5,040 bases of DNA from Nitrososphaeraceae archaeon. Its GTDB lineage: Archaea > Thermoproteota > Nitrososphaeria > Nitrososphaerales > Nitrososphaeraceae. Positions 1 through 5,040 of this stretch are shown piece by piece (within the stretch, counting starts at the first letter, position 1; each line of letters opens with the position of its first letter). Both the position numbers and the translations under genes were made by a program. The DNA is taken from positions 1 through 5,040 of the forward strand of contig JAICHI010000111.1 in NCBI GenBank assembly GCA_025922735.1. Direction: 5' to 3'. Below the pieces are notes generated by a model, which ran no database searches, was not told the DNA's origin, and saw only the letters and a list, made by a program, of their open reading frames with translations.

Positions 1-4
1 ATGT

Positions 5-20
5 ATGAATGAATGAATGA
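5..20. repeat. ATGA tetranucleotide repeat (4 copies)
   Basis: Four perfect tandem copies of ATGA lie at the very left edge, followed by a degenerate fifth (ATAA). They sit in the non-coding stretch beyond the 3' end of the leftmost minus-strand gene. This is a simple-sequence tract with no function I can assign. Confidence 0.6.
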
Positions 21-60
21 ATAACTTAGTTATTATTTTATTGTGATTTTTTATTATTTT
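20..60 (+). terminator. Possible terminator: small inverted repeat plus T-rich tract
   Basis: An inverted repeat AATAAC-TTA-GTTATT (20-34) is followed by a strongly T-rich stretch on the plus strand, including a run of six T near 47-52. Archaeal transcription often ends at T-tracts on the coding strand, so this would best serve a plus-strand gene lying left of the window. Read on the minus strand the same bases are A-rich, so it is not a good terminator for the adjacent minus-strand gene. The stem is short and AT-only apart from one G-C pair, so its hairpin value is weak. Confidence 0.3.
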
Positions 61-62
61 TC

Positions 63-707
63 TTATTTTGTTTTCCATTCGTTGTTCTTGAAAAGATAGT
101 TGATGCTGCTTGTCTTAGCGACAGAGGGACTCCATTTGGAGCTGGCCTCATCATACAAGTACCATATTTCTTCTGCTCCGGGTGGTATCAATTGCAATTG
201 AACAGGCACAATGTCTACTAGGTATTCGATCTTTTCGATGCCCATTTCAAATTGCCTGTCGCCTTTGCTCTGCAGCGGAAAAACAATACCAATTTTTTCA
301 TTACTACCAAAGCCTGCAAATCTGATGAATGCTTTGATACTCTTTCTACCGCGCCTTTTTTTTACATCTTTTATGACCCCTTTTATCTTAAACCAGCTAT
401 CCATCGTAAATTCCTGTTGGAAGAATGTCTCATTGAAACGGACAGGAAATCCGATTTCGACCATGCTGACGTACTGTGGATCGTCGGGAGGGAGCTGATT
501 TTCTTCAACTTCAAAAGATCGATTTAGTGTATTATAAATGACTTCAATTTCCCAAGGCGATATGCCATAATGGTAGAATGTAGCCGTATCTGACACTTGA
601 GCCGATTTAGGCTGCAGAAATAATAAAGTCTTTACTGGAGTATGCCGAGAAACTTTGCCAAGTAGACAAGCGATAGTGTCACCACAGAGCCGGCCATAGG
701 CTTCCAT
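63..707 (-). CDS. Hypothetical protein (214 aa), overlaps the gene upstream of it
   Basis: I do not recognise the family. The 214-residue product has no signal peptide and no clear membrane segment. Residues 51-56 read PWEIEV, a motif also present in the protein encoded just upstream (PWEIHV). A basic cluster KKRRGRK sits at 116-122. The part from about 84 to 188 alternates hydrophobic and polar residues with many aromatics, suggesting a beta-rich fold; that is inference. The ATG at 705-707 is the first in-frame start after a TAG nine codons upstream. It lies 76 nt inside the upstream gene, and no ATG, GTG or TTG occurs in frame between it and the end of that gene. The next Met is residue 82, which would remove the shared motif. 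Translation is therefore probably coupled to the upstream gene, or the two reading frames are joined by a frameshift. A frameshifted single gene cannot be excluded. Confidence 0.65.
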   Translation of the reverse strand: MEAYGRLCGDTIACLLGKVSRHTPVKTLLFLQPKSAQVSDTATFYHYGISPWEIEVIYNTLNRSFEVEENQLPPDDPQYVSMVEIGFPVRFNETFFQQEFTMDSWFKIKGVIKDVKKRRGRKSIKAFIRFAGFGSNEKIGIVFPLQSKGDRQFEMGIEKIEYLVDIVPVQLQLIPPGAEEIWYLYDEASSKWSPSVAKTSSINYLFKNNEWKTK

Positions 708-1186
708 GGGATTGGTGGTAGCCTCGGAGCGCTAAGCGTTATCTGGTGGTTGTCAATGACACTTGTAATGTACTGCCGCATCTTGGCATGCCAGATCTGA
801 TATTCAATTTTGTGCTTTTTTAGGATCGACTCTATTTCATAAATGACTGGGGCCCTCACCGAACGGATGTGCTGTATATACCTGCGAGAAATCTCGACTT
901 CTGCCTGTATTGCGATAAGACCCTGCTGCATTTCAAGCAACCTTACATGAATCTCCCAAGGTCTAATCAGCTTTTTTGAAAAGCCATGCCCTATCTGAGT
1001 CGGCTTTCTATTCTCCAACTTGACACGCTTGAAACCCTCGGAGATCAATGCAGTAATGATTTCGTCCCGCTTTATTTGGACCATAAGGCATAGATGGTCA
1101 AGCTCGATCTCTTCTTTGCGAATAAAGTCCTGCAAACCCTTAATGACACTAATTGTCCTTGGATAACTTGTAAGAAATTCGGACAT
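632..1186 (-). CDS. Hypothetical protein (184 aa) with C-terminal membrane helix
   Basis: Family not recognised. The protein is mostly charged and probably helical: residues 11-60 and 77-148 look like long amphipathic helices rich in Glu, Arg, Lys and Ile. The C-terminus (about 166-183, GSVVTLSLVYLAKFLGIL) is a single hydrophobic segment, preceded by a Pro-rich linker at 153-163. This layout suggests a tail-anchored protein with its body in the cytoplasm (inferred). PWEIHV at 76-81 matches PWEIEV in the next gene. The start is the first ATG after the 75-nt gap beyond cofE and lies about 12 nt downstream of the transcription start expected from a TATA-like element in that gap. The last 76 nt, which encode the membrane helix, are shared with the start of the following gene in another frame. 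The order cofE, this gene, then the 214-aa gene suggests possible co-transcription, but nothing ties the pair to F420 metabolism. Confidence 0.7.
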   Translation of the reverse strand: MSEFLTSYPRTISVIKGLQDFIRKEEIELDHLCLMVQIKRDEIITALISEGFKRVKLENRKPTQIGHGFSKKLIRPWEIHVRLLEMQQGLIAIQAEVEISRRYIQHIRSVRAPVIYEIESILKKHKIEYQIWHAKMRQYITSVIDNHQITLSAPRLPPIPWKPMAGSVVTLSLVYLAKFLGILQ

Positions 1187-1217
1187 TTAGGTTATGTAAC
1201 TGTGAGTTAAAGCCAGG

Positions 1218-1228
1218 ACATATTAAAA
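1218..1228 (-). promoter_or_regulatory. Possible TATA-like promoter for the hypothetical gene pair
   Basis: On the minus strand this reads TTTTAATATGT, an archaeal TATA-like element. With the usual spacing of about 26 nt from box centre to transcription start, the start would fall near 1197, about 10-12 nt before the ATG at 1186. It is based only on position and AT content; a second AT-rich element (GATATTTAAC, 1244-1253) lies further upstream. Confidence 0.35.
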
Positions 1229-1261
1229 CTCTATGTAGGTCTGTTAAATATCATTCCTCTG

Positions 1262-2122
1262 TTAGTAGTAGTAGCGGCTCTGCTCTAAGCTCCCGCGCAG
1301 GTAAATGTCCTGAGATGGCTCAACGGCCATGTCTTTCCATGAGAATTTCTTATCTGACCAGACCACATTTGCCCCCCTCACTACGGCAGCAGGCGTAGAT
1401 TCATCGCTCTCGCCCATAACTGCCACACCCATAGTGGCAAGTCCATCCGCAACCGCCTTAAACGTTACTCTTAAGACATTACCAAACAGGTCGCGCCTGC
1501 CCCTCTGGTCCTCAACTGGCTCAAAGCCGGCACACGCTATTGCAACTCCTGTTGTGCCTATACGAGTTGGCATAAGCCGGCTATCTGCTATCACGACGCC
1601 CACTCTTACTCCAAGCTCAGTAAGAAACTTGAGTTTCAACTTCTCTGCAGTCTCAAAAGGGTTGCGTGGATAAAGTATGGCATAGCCTCTTGGAACATTT
1701 GATTTGTCGATTCCAGCGTTTGGCGCTATGGTGCCATCCCGAATTGCAAGCAAAAAGCCCGGCACTCCTCTCATTACATATTCAGACTCTCTAAGTACAA
1801 GCTCAGCAAGCCTGGCATCCATGTGATTTTTCGCCGCCAGCTCTTTTGCCTTTTTTCTTACCTTTACGTTGCTGAGTTTGACTATAGAGCCTTCGCTCAT
1901 TGCCACAAACTTGCTTGAGATGACTAAAATATCATTGTACTTGTAGCCAAATCCTTGGAGACTCCCAAACAAGTCAAATCTCCTTCTCTGGGTTTTAATA
2001 GATAATGGCAGAACTTCGATGGCCAAACAGTATATCTCATTAGAAGTGCTCTCTCTCTGTCTTTTGTGCTTTATGTTTTCACGCTCCAAAGGTTTTAATT
2101 CATCATGCAGGCAAAATCTCAT
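1262..2122 (-). CDS. cofE: Coenzyme F420-0:L-glutamate ligase CofE
   Basis: CofE uses GTP to add gamma-linked L-glutamate to F420-0, finishing the polyglutamate tail of the cytosolic redox cofactor F420. Numbered from the ATG, the family landmarks are ISSKFVAMSEG at 68-78, NAGID at 135-139 (metal-binding Asp 139), VIAD at 177-180 (Asp 180), GRRDLFG at 208-214 and VMGESDESTPAAVVRG at 235-250 (Glu 238). These align in order with archaeal CofE such as the A. fulgidus enzyme (about 250 aa). The segment after Asp 180 reads SRLMPTRIGTTG rather than the common T-x-G-R form. The first 32 residues are Lys/Arg-rich and have no counterpart in the family, which normally begins near the IEVLP at 35-39. 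A TTG at 2024-2026 (residue 33) would give a normal-sized 254-aa protein and is a serious alternative start. The gene is divergent from leuC. If the longer start is correct, the two start codons are only 30 nt apart. Confidence 0.9.
   Translation of the reverse strand: MRFCLHDELKPLERENIKHKRQRESTSNEIYCLAIEVLPLSIKTQRRRFDLFGSLQGFGYKYNDILVISSKFVAMSEGSIVKLSNVKVRKKAKELAAKNHMDARLAELVLRESEYVMRGVPGFLLAIRDGTIAPNAGIDKSNVPRGYAILYPRNPFETAEKLKLKFLTELGVRVGVVIADSRLMPTRIGTTGVAIACAGFEPVEDQRGRRDLFGNVLRVTFKAVADGLATMGVAVMGESDESTPAAVVRGANVVWSDKKFSWKDMAVEPSQDIYLRGSLEQSRYYY
2094..2101 (+). promoter_or_regulatory. Possible TATA-like element for leuCD
   Basis: TTTTAATT preceded by purines (AAAGG, a BRE-like context) lies about 55 nt upstream of the leuC ATG. 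A start site about 26 nt downstream would leave a leader of roughly 30 nt. The box would fall inside the longer version of cofE, which fits better if cofE really starts at the TTG at 2026. Confidence 0.3.
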
Positions 2123-2152
2123 ACATACATTGCGTGAATTGTTTTGGTAGGA

Positions 2153-3430
2153 ATGACAATTACGGAGAAGATACTTGCCCGTGCCTCAGGCAAGCAAAAA
2201 TTGTCACCTGGCGACGTTATGTTTGCCAAGGTGGACAAGGTCATGTTACATGATGTTTCGGGCCCGGGTGTGATTAAGGTGTTTAGCGAATGGGAAAAGA
2301 AGAAAGGGTTAAAGCTTAAACAAATCTGGGATCCTGACAGGGTATGGGTCGCAGAAGATCATTTTGTTCCTTCCGCTGACAGAATCTCTGCAGAGAACAT
2401 CAGCAATCTTTCCAATTTTACCAAACAGTACGGAATCACTAAACATTTCAAGTACGGTCTTGGTCAGTATGGGATCTGCCATACACTTTCACATGAAGAG
2501 GCCTTGGTGCTTCCTGGCGAAGTCTATGTTGGAGGTGACTCGCATACAAACACCACTGGCGCCATAGGTGCATTCGCTGCCGGTTTGGGGCACACCGATA
2601 TAGCATATGTACTTATGAACGGCCAGATCTGGTTCAAGGTGCCAGAGACAATGCTCTTCAAAATCGACGGCATCAAGCCGGACCATATCATGGCAAAGGA
2701 CATAATATTAAAGATAATTGGCGACATTGGGACTGATGGTGCCAACTATAAGGCCATGCAGTTTGCTGGCAGTATAATGAAGCACCTTCCGATGGAAGAG
2801 CGCCTGACACTTACCAACATGACTACAGAAGCAGGAGCAAAGAACGGTATAATTGAGCCAGATGAAACAACTTATGCGTACTTGCGCGAAAGAACACACA
2901 CAAAATATTCTCCTATGCACGGGGATCCAGACGCGCACTACACTGAAGTATTCACATATGAAATAGAAAAGCTTGAACCTACTGTTGCAAAGCCATTCTC
3001 ACCTGGGAATATCTCTGCTGCCAGGGATCTGCAGGGAACGGAGCTTAATAAGGCATACATAGGCTCATGTACTGGTGCCAAACTGGAAGACCTTCGTGCA
3101 GCAGCCGAAATCCTGAAGGACAGGAAGGTCAAGATAAGAACACAGGTGCTGCCTGCGGCACAGTCAATCTACATGAAGGCATTAAAAGAGGGACTAATCA
3201 ACATCTTTATGCAGGCAGGTGCGGTTGTGGGCCCACCTACCTGCGGCGCCTGCTGTGGAGCTCATATGGGAGTGCTTGGAAAGGATGAGGTGTGCATCAG
3301 CACTACTAATCGGAATTTTCCTGGTAGAATGGGCCATGTTGAGTCAAAGACGTATCTTGCATCGCCAATAGTTGTCGCAGCTTCAGCAGTAACGGGAAGA
3401 ATAACAGATCCCAGGGATGTAAGAAATTGA
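2153..3430 (+). CDS. leuC: 3-Isopropylmalate dehydratase large subunit (aconitase family)
   Basis: This is the large subunit of the [4Fe-4S] hydro-lyase that interconverts 2- and 3-isopropylmalate in leucine biosynthesis, acting in the cytoplasm as a complex with LeuD. From the ATG at 2153 it is 425 aa, the usual archaeal length. Visible landmarks are the HDVSGP segment at 33-38, GDSHT at 128-132, GAIGAFAAGLGHTD at 136-149, IGSCTGAKLEDLR at 303-315, PPTCGACCG at 361-369 and NRNFPGRMG at 386-394. Cys 306, Cys 364 and Cys 367 are the expected cluster ligands. I prefer the ATG to the in-frame TTG nine bases upstream, because MTITEKILARASG is the typical family start. A GGTAGGA sits directly against the ATG, too close to be a normal Shine-Dalgarno site. 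The gene overlaps leuD by 4 nt, as expected for two subunits made together. Archaeal members of this group can instead serve as homoaconitase or methylmalate-type dehydratases, so the exact substrate is less certain than the family. Confidence 0.93.
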   Translation: MTITEKILARASGKQKLSPGDVMFAKVDKVMLHDVSGPGVIKVFSEWEKKKGLKLKQIWDPDRVWVAEDHFVPSADRISAENISNLSNFTKQYGITKHFKYGLGQYGICHTLSHEEALVLPGEVYVGGDSHTNTTGAIGAFAAGLGHTDIAYVLMNGQIWFKVPETMLFKIDGIKPDHIMAKDIILKIIGDIGTDGANYKAMQFAGSIMKHLPMEERLTLTNMTTEAGAKNGIIEPDETTYAYLRERTHTKYSPMHGDPDAHYTEVFTYEIEKLEPTVAKPFSPGNISAARDLQGTELNKAYIGSCTGAKLEDLRAAAEILKDRKVKIRTQVLPAAQSIYMKALKEGLINIFMQAGAVVGPPTCGACCGAHMGVLGKDEVCISTTNRNFPGRMGHVESKTYLASPIVVAASAVTGRITDPRDVRN

Positions 3431-3942
3431 GCAACAAGAGCAACGGCAATAGCATAAGAGGCAAAGTTCACAAGTACGACATCGACAACATTGACACAGA
3501 TGTGATTATTCCTGGCCCTTACTTGAAGATACACGACCACAAAGAGCTTGCAAAACACGCAATGGAGGGAATTGACCCTAGCTTTCCTGAGAAAGTATCG
3601 CAGGGTGATTTTCTCGTGGCCGGCAATAACTTTGGTTGTGGCTCTAGCCGCGAGCACGCGCCAATAGCCCTTTCACAGACAGGGATCAAGGCAATCCTCG
3701 CACAAAGCTTTGCAAGAATATTCTACAGAAACGCAGTGGATGGAGGCTACCTGCTTCCATTAGAGATCAACGAATCAACAGTCAAGAAAATATCTGATGG
3801 AGATGAATTAGAAATAGACATAGCGAAGAACGAGATAACTAACATCACAAAGAATGACCACTACTTGATGAAGCCATTTCCTGAGCTTATAGCAAAAATC
3901 GTCGAGGCCGGAGGACTAATAAACTACAAGCCAGACTACTAA
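3427..3942 (+). CDS. leuD: 3-Isopropylmalate dehydratase small subunit
   Basis: This is the swivelling domain of the LeuCD hydro-lyase, supplied as a separate 171-aa polypeptide as in other archaea. Visible landmarks are DNIDTDVIIPG at 20-30, the substrate-loop region YLKI at 32-35, GNNFGCGSSREHAP at 66-79 and SFARIFYRNAVDGG at 94-107. Translation must begin at the TTG at 3427-3429, since the next in-frame ATG (residue 46) would remove the DTD motif and the substrate loop. The TTG overlaps the leuC stop as TTGA, a classic translational-coupling arrangement. The loop after the second strand helps set substrate choice in this family; YLKI is neither the YLRT associated with homoaconitases nor a form I can firmly tie to isopropylmalate, so the assignment relies mainly on overall similarity. 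The stop codon overlaps that of the convergent ChaB gene. Confidence 0.92.
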   Translation: MSNKSNGNSIRGKVHKYDIDNIDTDVIIPGPYLKIHDHKELAKHAMEGIDPSFPEKVSQGDFLVAGNNFGCGSSREHAPIALSQTGIKAILAQSFARIFYRNAVDGGYLLPLEINESTVKKISDGDELEIDIAKNEITNITKNDHYLMKPFPELIAKIVEAGGLINYKPDY

Positions 3943-4340
3943 TCTTTTTTTGGCACCCACTTGTCACCTTTTTTCTTGTATTCTTTTTTTACAGCAGACC
4001 ACGCGACCCTGTGAGCAACCTGCTCTTTGCTCTGACCCTTACCTCCTCGTCTCTTTGAAGGGCTTGCATACTGTTTGAGAGCATTTTTGTGAGCCTTAGT
4101 GTATATTTTCTGCGCGTGAGACGGGAGTGTGTCAATCGCTTTTCTTGTCCTTGCAGATAGAGCTGAGCTGCTTCTACTACTACCGCCGTTGCTGCTGCTG
4201 CTGCTGCTGTTGGTGCCTCGCCTGCTACTCCTCTTGCCCCTTGTAGTGCTGTTGGTAGTTCGCCTGCGAATTGTGCGCTTTCCTCTTCTTGTTGTGCTCC
4301 TACTTTTGATAGTAGAAGAAGAAGATGATTTTCTTGGCAT
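3939..4340 (-). CDS. ChaB-domain protein with Ser/Arg-rich N-terminal tail
   Basis: Residues 71-128 form a ChaB domain: LPSHAQKIYTKAHKNALKQY at 72-91 and the later EQVAHRVAWSAVKKEYKKKGDKW (106-128) match E. coli ChaB closely. That domain is often labelled a cation-transport regulator because of the E. coli chaA neighbour, but its biochemical role is not well established. Residues 1-66 are an extra tail made almost only of Ser, Arg, Thr, Lys and Gly, with a run of six Ser (45-50) encoded by AGC repeats. It is surely disordered and strongly basic. The C-terminus is also Lys-rich, so nucleic-acid binding is possible, by inference only. The full length is 133 aa against about 76 for E. coli ChaB. 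The ATG at 4338-4340 lies about 26 nt after a strong TATA-like element, which supports this start. The stop (TAG) overlaps the leuD stop in the convergent direction. No cation antiporter gene is visible nearby. Confidence 0.85.
   Translation of the reverse strand: MPRKSSSSSTIKSRSTTRRGKRTIRRRTTNSTTRGKRSSRRGTNSSSSSSNGGSSRSSSALSARTRKAIDTLPSHAQKIYTKAHKNALKQYASPSKRRGGKGQSKEQVAHRVAWSAVKKEYKKKGDKWVPKKD
3945..3990 (+). terminator. T-tract terminator region for leuCD
   Basis: Three T-runs follow the leuD stop on the coding strand: seven at 3945-3951, six at 3969-3974 and seven at 3984-3990. Clustered T-tracts of this kind are the usual intrinsic stop signal in archaea. They lie inside the convergent ChaB gene, where they encode its Lys-rich C-terminus, so the leuCD transcript would run a short way antisense into that gene. 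Confidence 0.5.
4191..4208. repeat. (GCT)6 trinucleotide repeat within the ChaB gene
   Basis: Six perfect GCT units on the plus strand, read as AGC on the coding strand, encode Ser 45-50 of the ChaB-domain protein. Imperfect CTG/CTA-type triplets flank it on both sides. The tract lies in the disordered tail, where a change in unit number would keep the reading frame. Confidence 0.8.
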
Positions 4341-4357
4341 ATCGCGATTGGCTCAAC

Positions 4358-4374
4358 ATAATATATAATATATA
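4358..4374 (-). promoter_or_regulatory. TATA box for the ChaB-domain gene
   Basis: The minus strand reads TATATATTATATATTAT, a strong archaeal TATA-like element centred about 26 nt before the ATG at 4340. At the normal archaeal spacing, transcription would start at or within a few bases of the start codon, giving a leaderless or nearly leaderless mRNA, which is common in archaea. No Shine-Dalgarno sequence is seen before the ATG. Confidence 0.6.
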
Positions 4375-4395
4375 CACGGATATCATTCAATGTGC

Positions 4396-4406
4396 AAATA
4401 ATATAA
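4396..4406 (+). promoter_or_regulatory. Possible TATA box for the integrase gene
   Basis: AAATAATATAA on the plus strand would place a transcription start near 4427, about 12 nt before the ATG at 4439. This supports that ATG over the earlier TTG (4421) and ATG (4424). It sits back to back with the ChaB-gene promoter in a 98-nt divergent intergenic region. Confidence 0.4.
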
Positions 4407-4438
4407 CATTCCAAGTGTAATTGATGTTCCAACTAATA

Positions 4439-5040
4439 ATGTCTATAGAGTGGAACAGCTCTGAATCAAAAAAGCATAGGTACGTACAATACCAGCAAGA
4501 ACAGTCAACCAACGGAAAAAGAAAAAGGAAGATAATAGGACAGCCAGTTGAATCTTTTTCTAATGATCCATCAGTCGACAATAGAATCAAGTTAGCATGC
4601 AGTATTGGAAGTAAATTGCCACCAAGCCACCAGCGCTTATTATTGGAATTGCCAAGGGACGATGACAAGATCTTAGTTGCAGATTTTATCATTGATTCCT
4701 ATAACCAAAAAAATATTGCACTTAACACAAAGTGCGCTTACGTCACGACCTTGGTACACCTCTCAAGAACCTAGGACATAAATAATCATTCAAGGATGAT
4801 ATGACATCGCAAGACGTAGTGGAGGGCTTTTTAAATAGCTTTAGACGTCCACGAGAAGCAGATCCAGATCAGCGATGGATCAACTCGTTTAATACTCGAG
4901 CTATGATTGTCTCAAAATTCTTCAAATGGCTAGCGTACCCTGATTTGAAGCAAGAAGAAAGGAACAGGATGCTACCGTTACCTCCCGCACTCAAGGGATT
5001 GCGCTTTGTTAGAAAGAAAGGACCAAAGAGCCGAGTCAAG
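4439..5040 (+). pseudogene. Tyrosine recombinase/integrase, frameshifted, 3' end outside window
   Basis: The first piece (ATG 4439 to TAG 4772-4774, 111 codons) has a charged N-terminus and then the start of a phage-integrase core-binding (SAM-like) domain, including NTKCAYVTTLVHLSR at 96-110. The matching continuation lies in the -1 frame. Reading from 4768 gives NLGHK, an in-frame TAA at 4783-4785, then SFKDDMTSQDVVEGFLNSF and later NTRAMIVSKFFKWL, typical integrase core-binding helices, open to the window edge. Two lesions within about 18 nt (one base lost near 4768, and a TAA that could come from AAA by one substitution) indicate an inactivated gene. The catalytic domain, with its Arg...His-x-x-Arg...Tyr residues, would lie beyond the window and cannot be judged. 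Intact members mediate site-specific integration of viruses, plasmids or other mobile elements. The downstream piece could restart at the ATG at 4801, giving an N-terminally truncated protein. Sequencing error could explain the frameshift but less easily both lesions. Confidence 0.75.

Noticed and set aside
1329..1673. 114-aa plus-strand frame inside cofE
   Set aside because: Antisense to conserved CofE motifs; its composition is that expected of a shadow frame.
2049..2056. Short CT-dinucleotide run upstream of leuC
   Set aside because: Only about four units; too short to call a functional repeat or regulatory site.
3262..3657. 131-aa minus-strand frame across the leuC/leuD junction
   Set aside because: It is fully antisense to two well-supported genes with conserved motifs and has no family resemblance.
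4129..4368. Plus-strand 79-aa Leu-rich frame that resembles a membrane protein
   Set aside because: The Leu runs are simply the GCT/CTG/CTT triplets of the antisense Ser/Arg tail read in another frame; there is no promoter or ribosome site.
3989..4432. 147-aa minus-strand open frame over the ChaB gene and the divergent promoter region
   Set aside because: It is a shadow of the ChaB gene created by triplet repeats; it covers the promoter region and shows no recognisable domain, while the other frame has a clear ChaB domain.
4341..4438. tRNA or att site next to the integrase
   Set aside because: No tRNA-like cloverleaf or direct repeat is visible here; the stretch is explained by two back-to-back AT-rich promoters.
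4387..4692. 101-aa minus-strand frame over the integrase 5' part
   Set aside because: Antisense to a region with recognisable integrase core-binding sequence and lacking its own signals.

Overview
The window most likely comes from an ammonia-oxidising archaeon (Nitrososphaerota/Thaumarchaeota), probably a Nitrososphaera-like soil or thermal lineage. The evidence is a CofE-type coenzyme F420 ligase of the form I associate with thaumarchaea, separate archaeal-type large and small isopropylmalate dehydratase subunits, AT-rich TATA-like promoters close to start codons, T-tracts where terminators would be expected, and a thaumarchaeal-style tyrosine recombinase. The assignment rests on recognising sequence features, not on a database search.

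Left part (63-2122): three genes on the minus strand, read right to left. The first is cofE (coenzyme F420-0:L-glutamate ligase). After a 75-nt gap come two unrecognised genes. The upstream one (184 aa) ends in a predicted membrane helix. The downstream one (214 aa) overlaps it by 76 nt in another frame. The two proteins share a short PWEIxV motif.

Middle (2153-3942): leuC and leuD on the plus strand, divergent from cofE. They form a tight two-gene unit in which the leuC stop (TGA) overlaps the leuD start (TTG). Together they encode the [4Fe-4S] isopropylmalate dehydratase of leucine biosynthesis; a role on a related hydroxy acid is not excluded.

Right part (3939-5040): a minus-strand ChaB-domain protein with a long Ser/Arg/Thr-rich N-terminal tail. 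Its stop codon overlaps that of leuD (shared bases CTAA). Its strong TATA-like element suggests a leaderless or nearly leaderless transcript. Divergent from it is the 5' part of a tyrosine recombinase (integrase) gene that runs off the window. This gene carries a one-base frameshift and an in-frame TAA within about 18 nt, so it looks like a decayed mobile-element remnant.

The metabolic genes are ordinary. The points most worth a second look are the overlapping hypothetical pair, the tailed ChaB protein and the broken integrase. I see no tRNA, rRNA or CRISPR array, and no convincing wholly new system.
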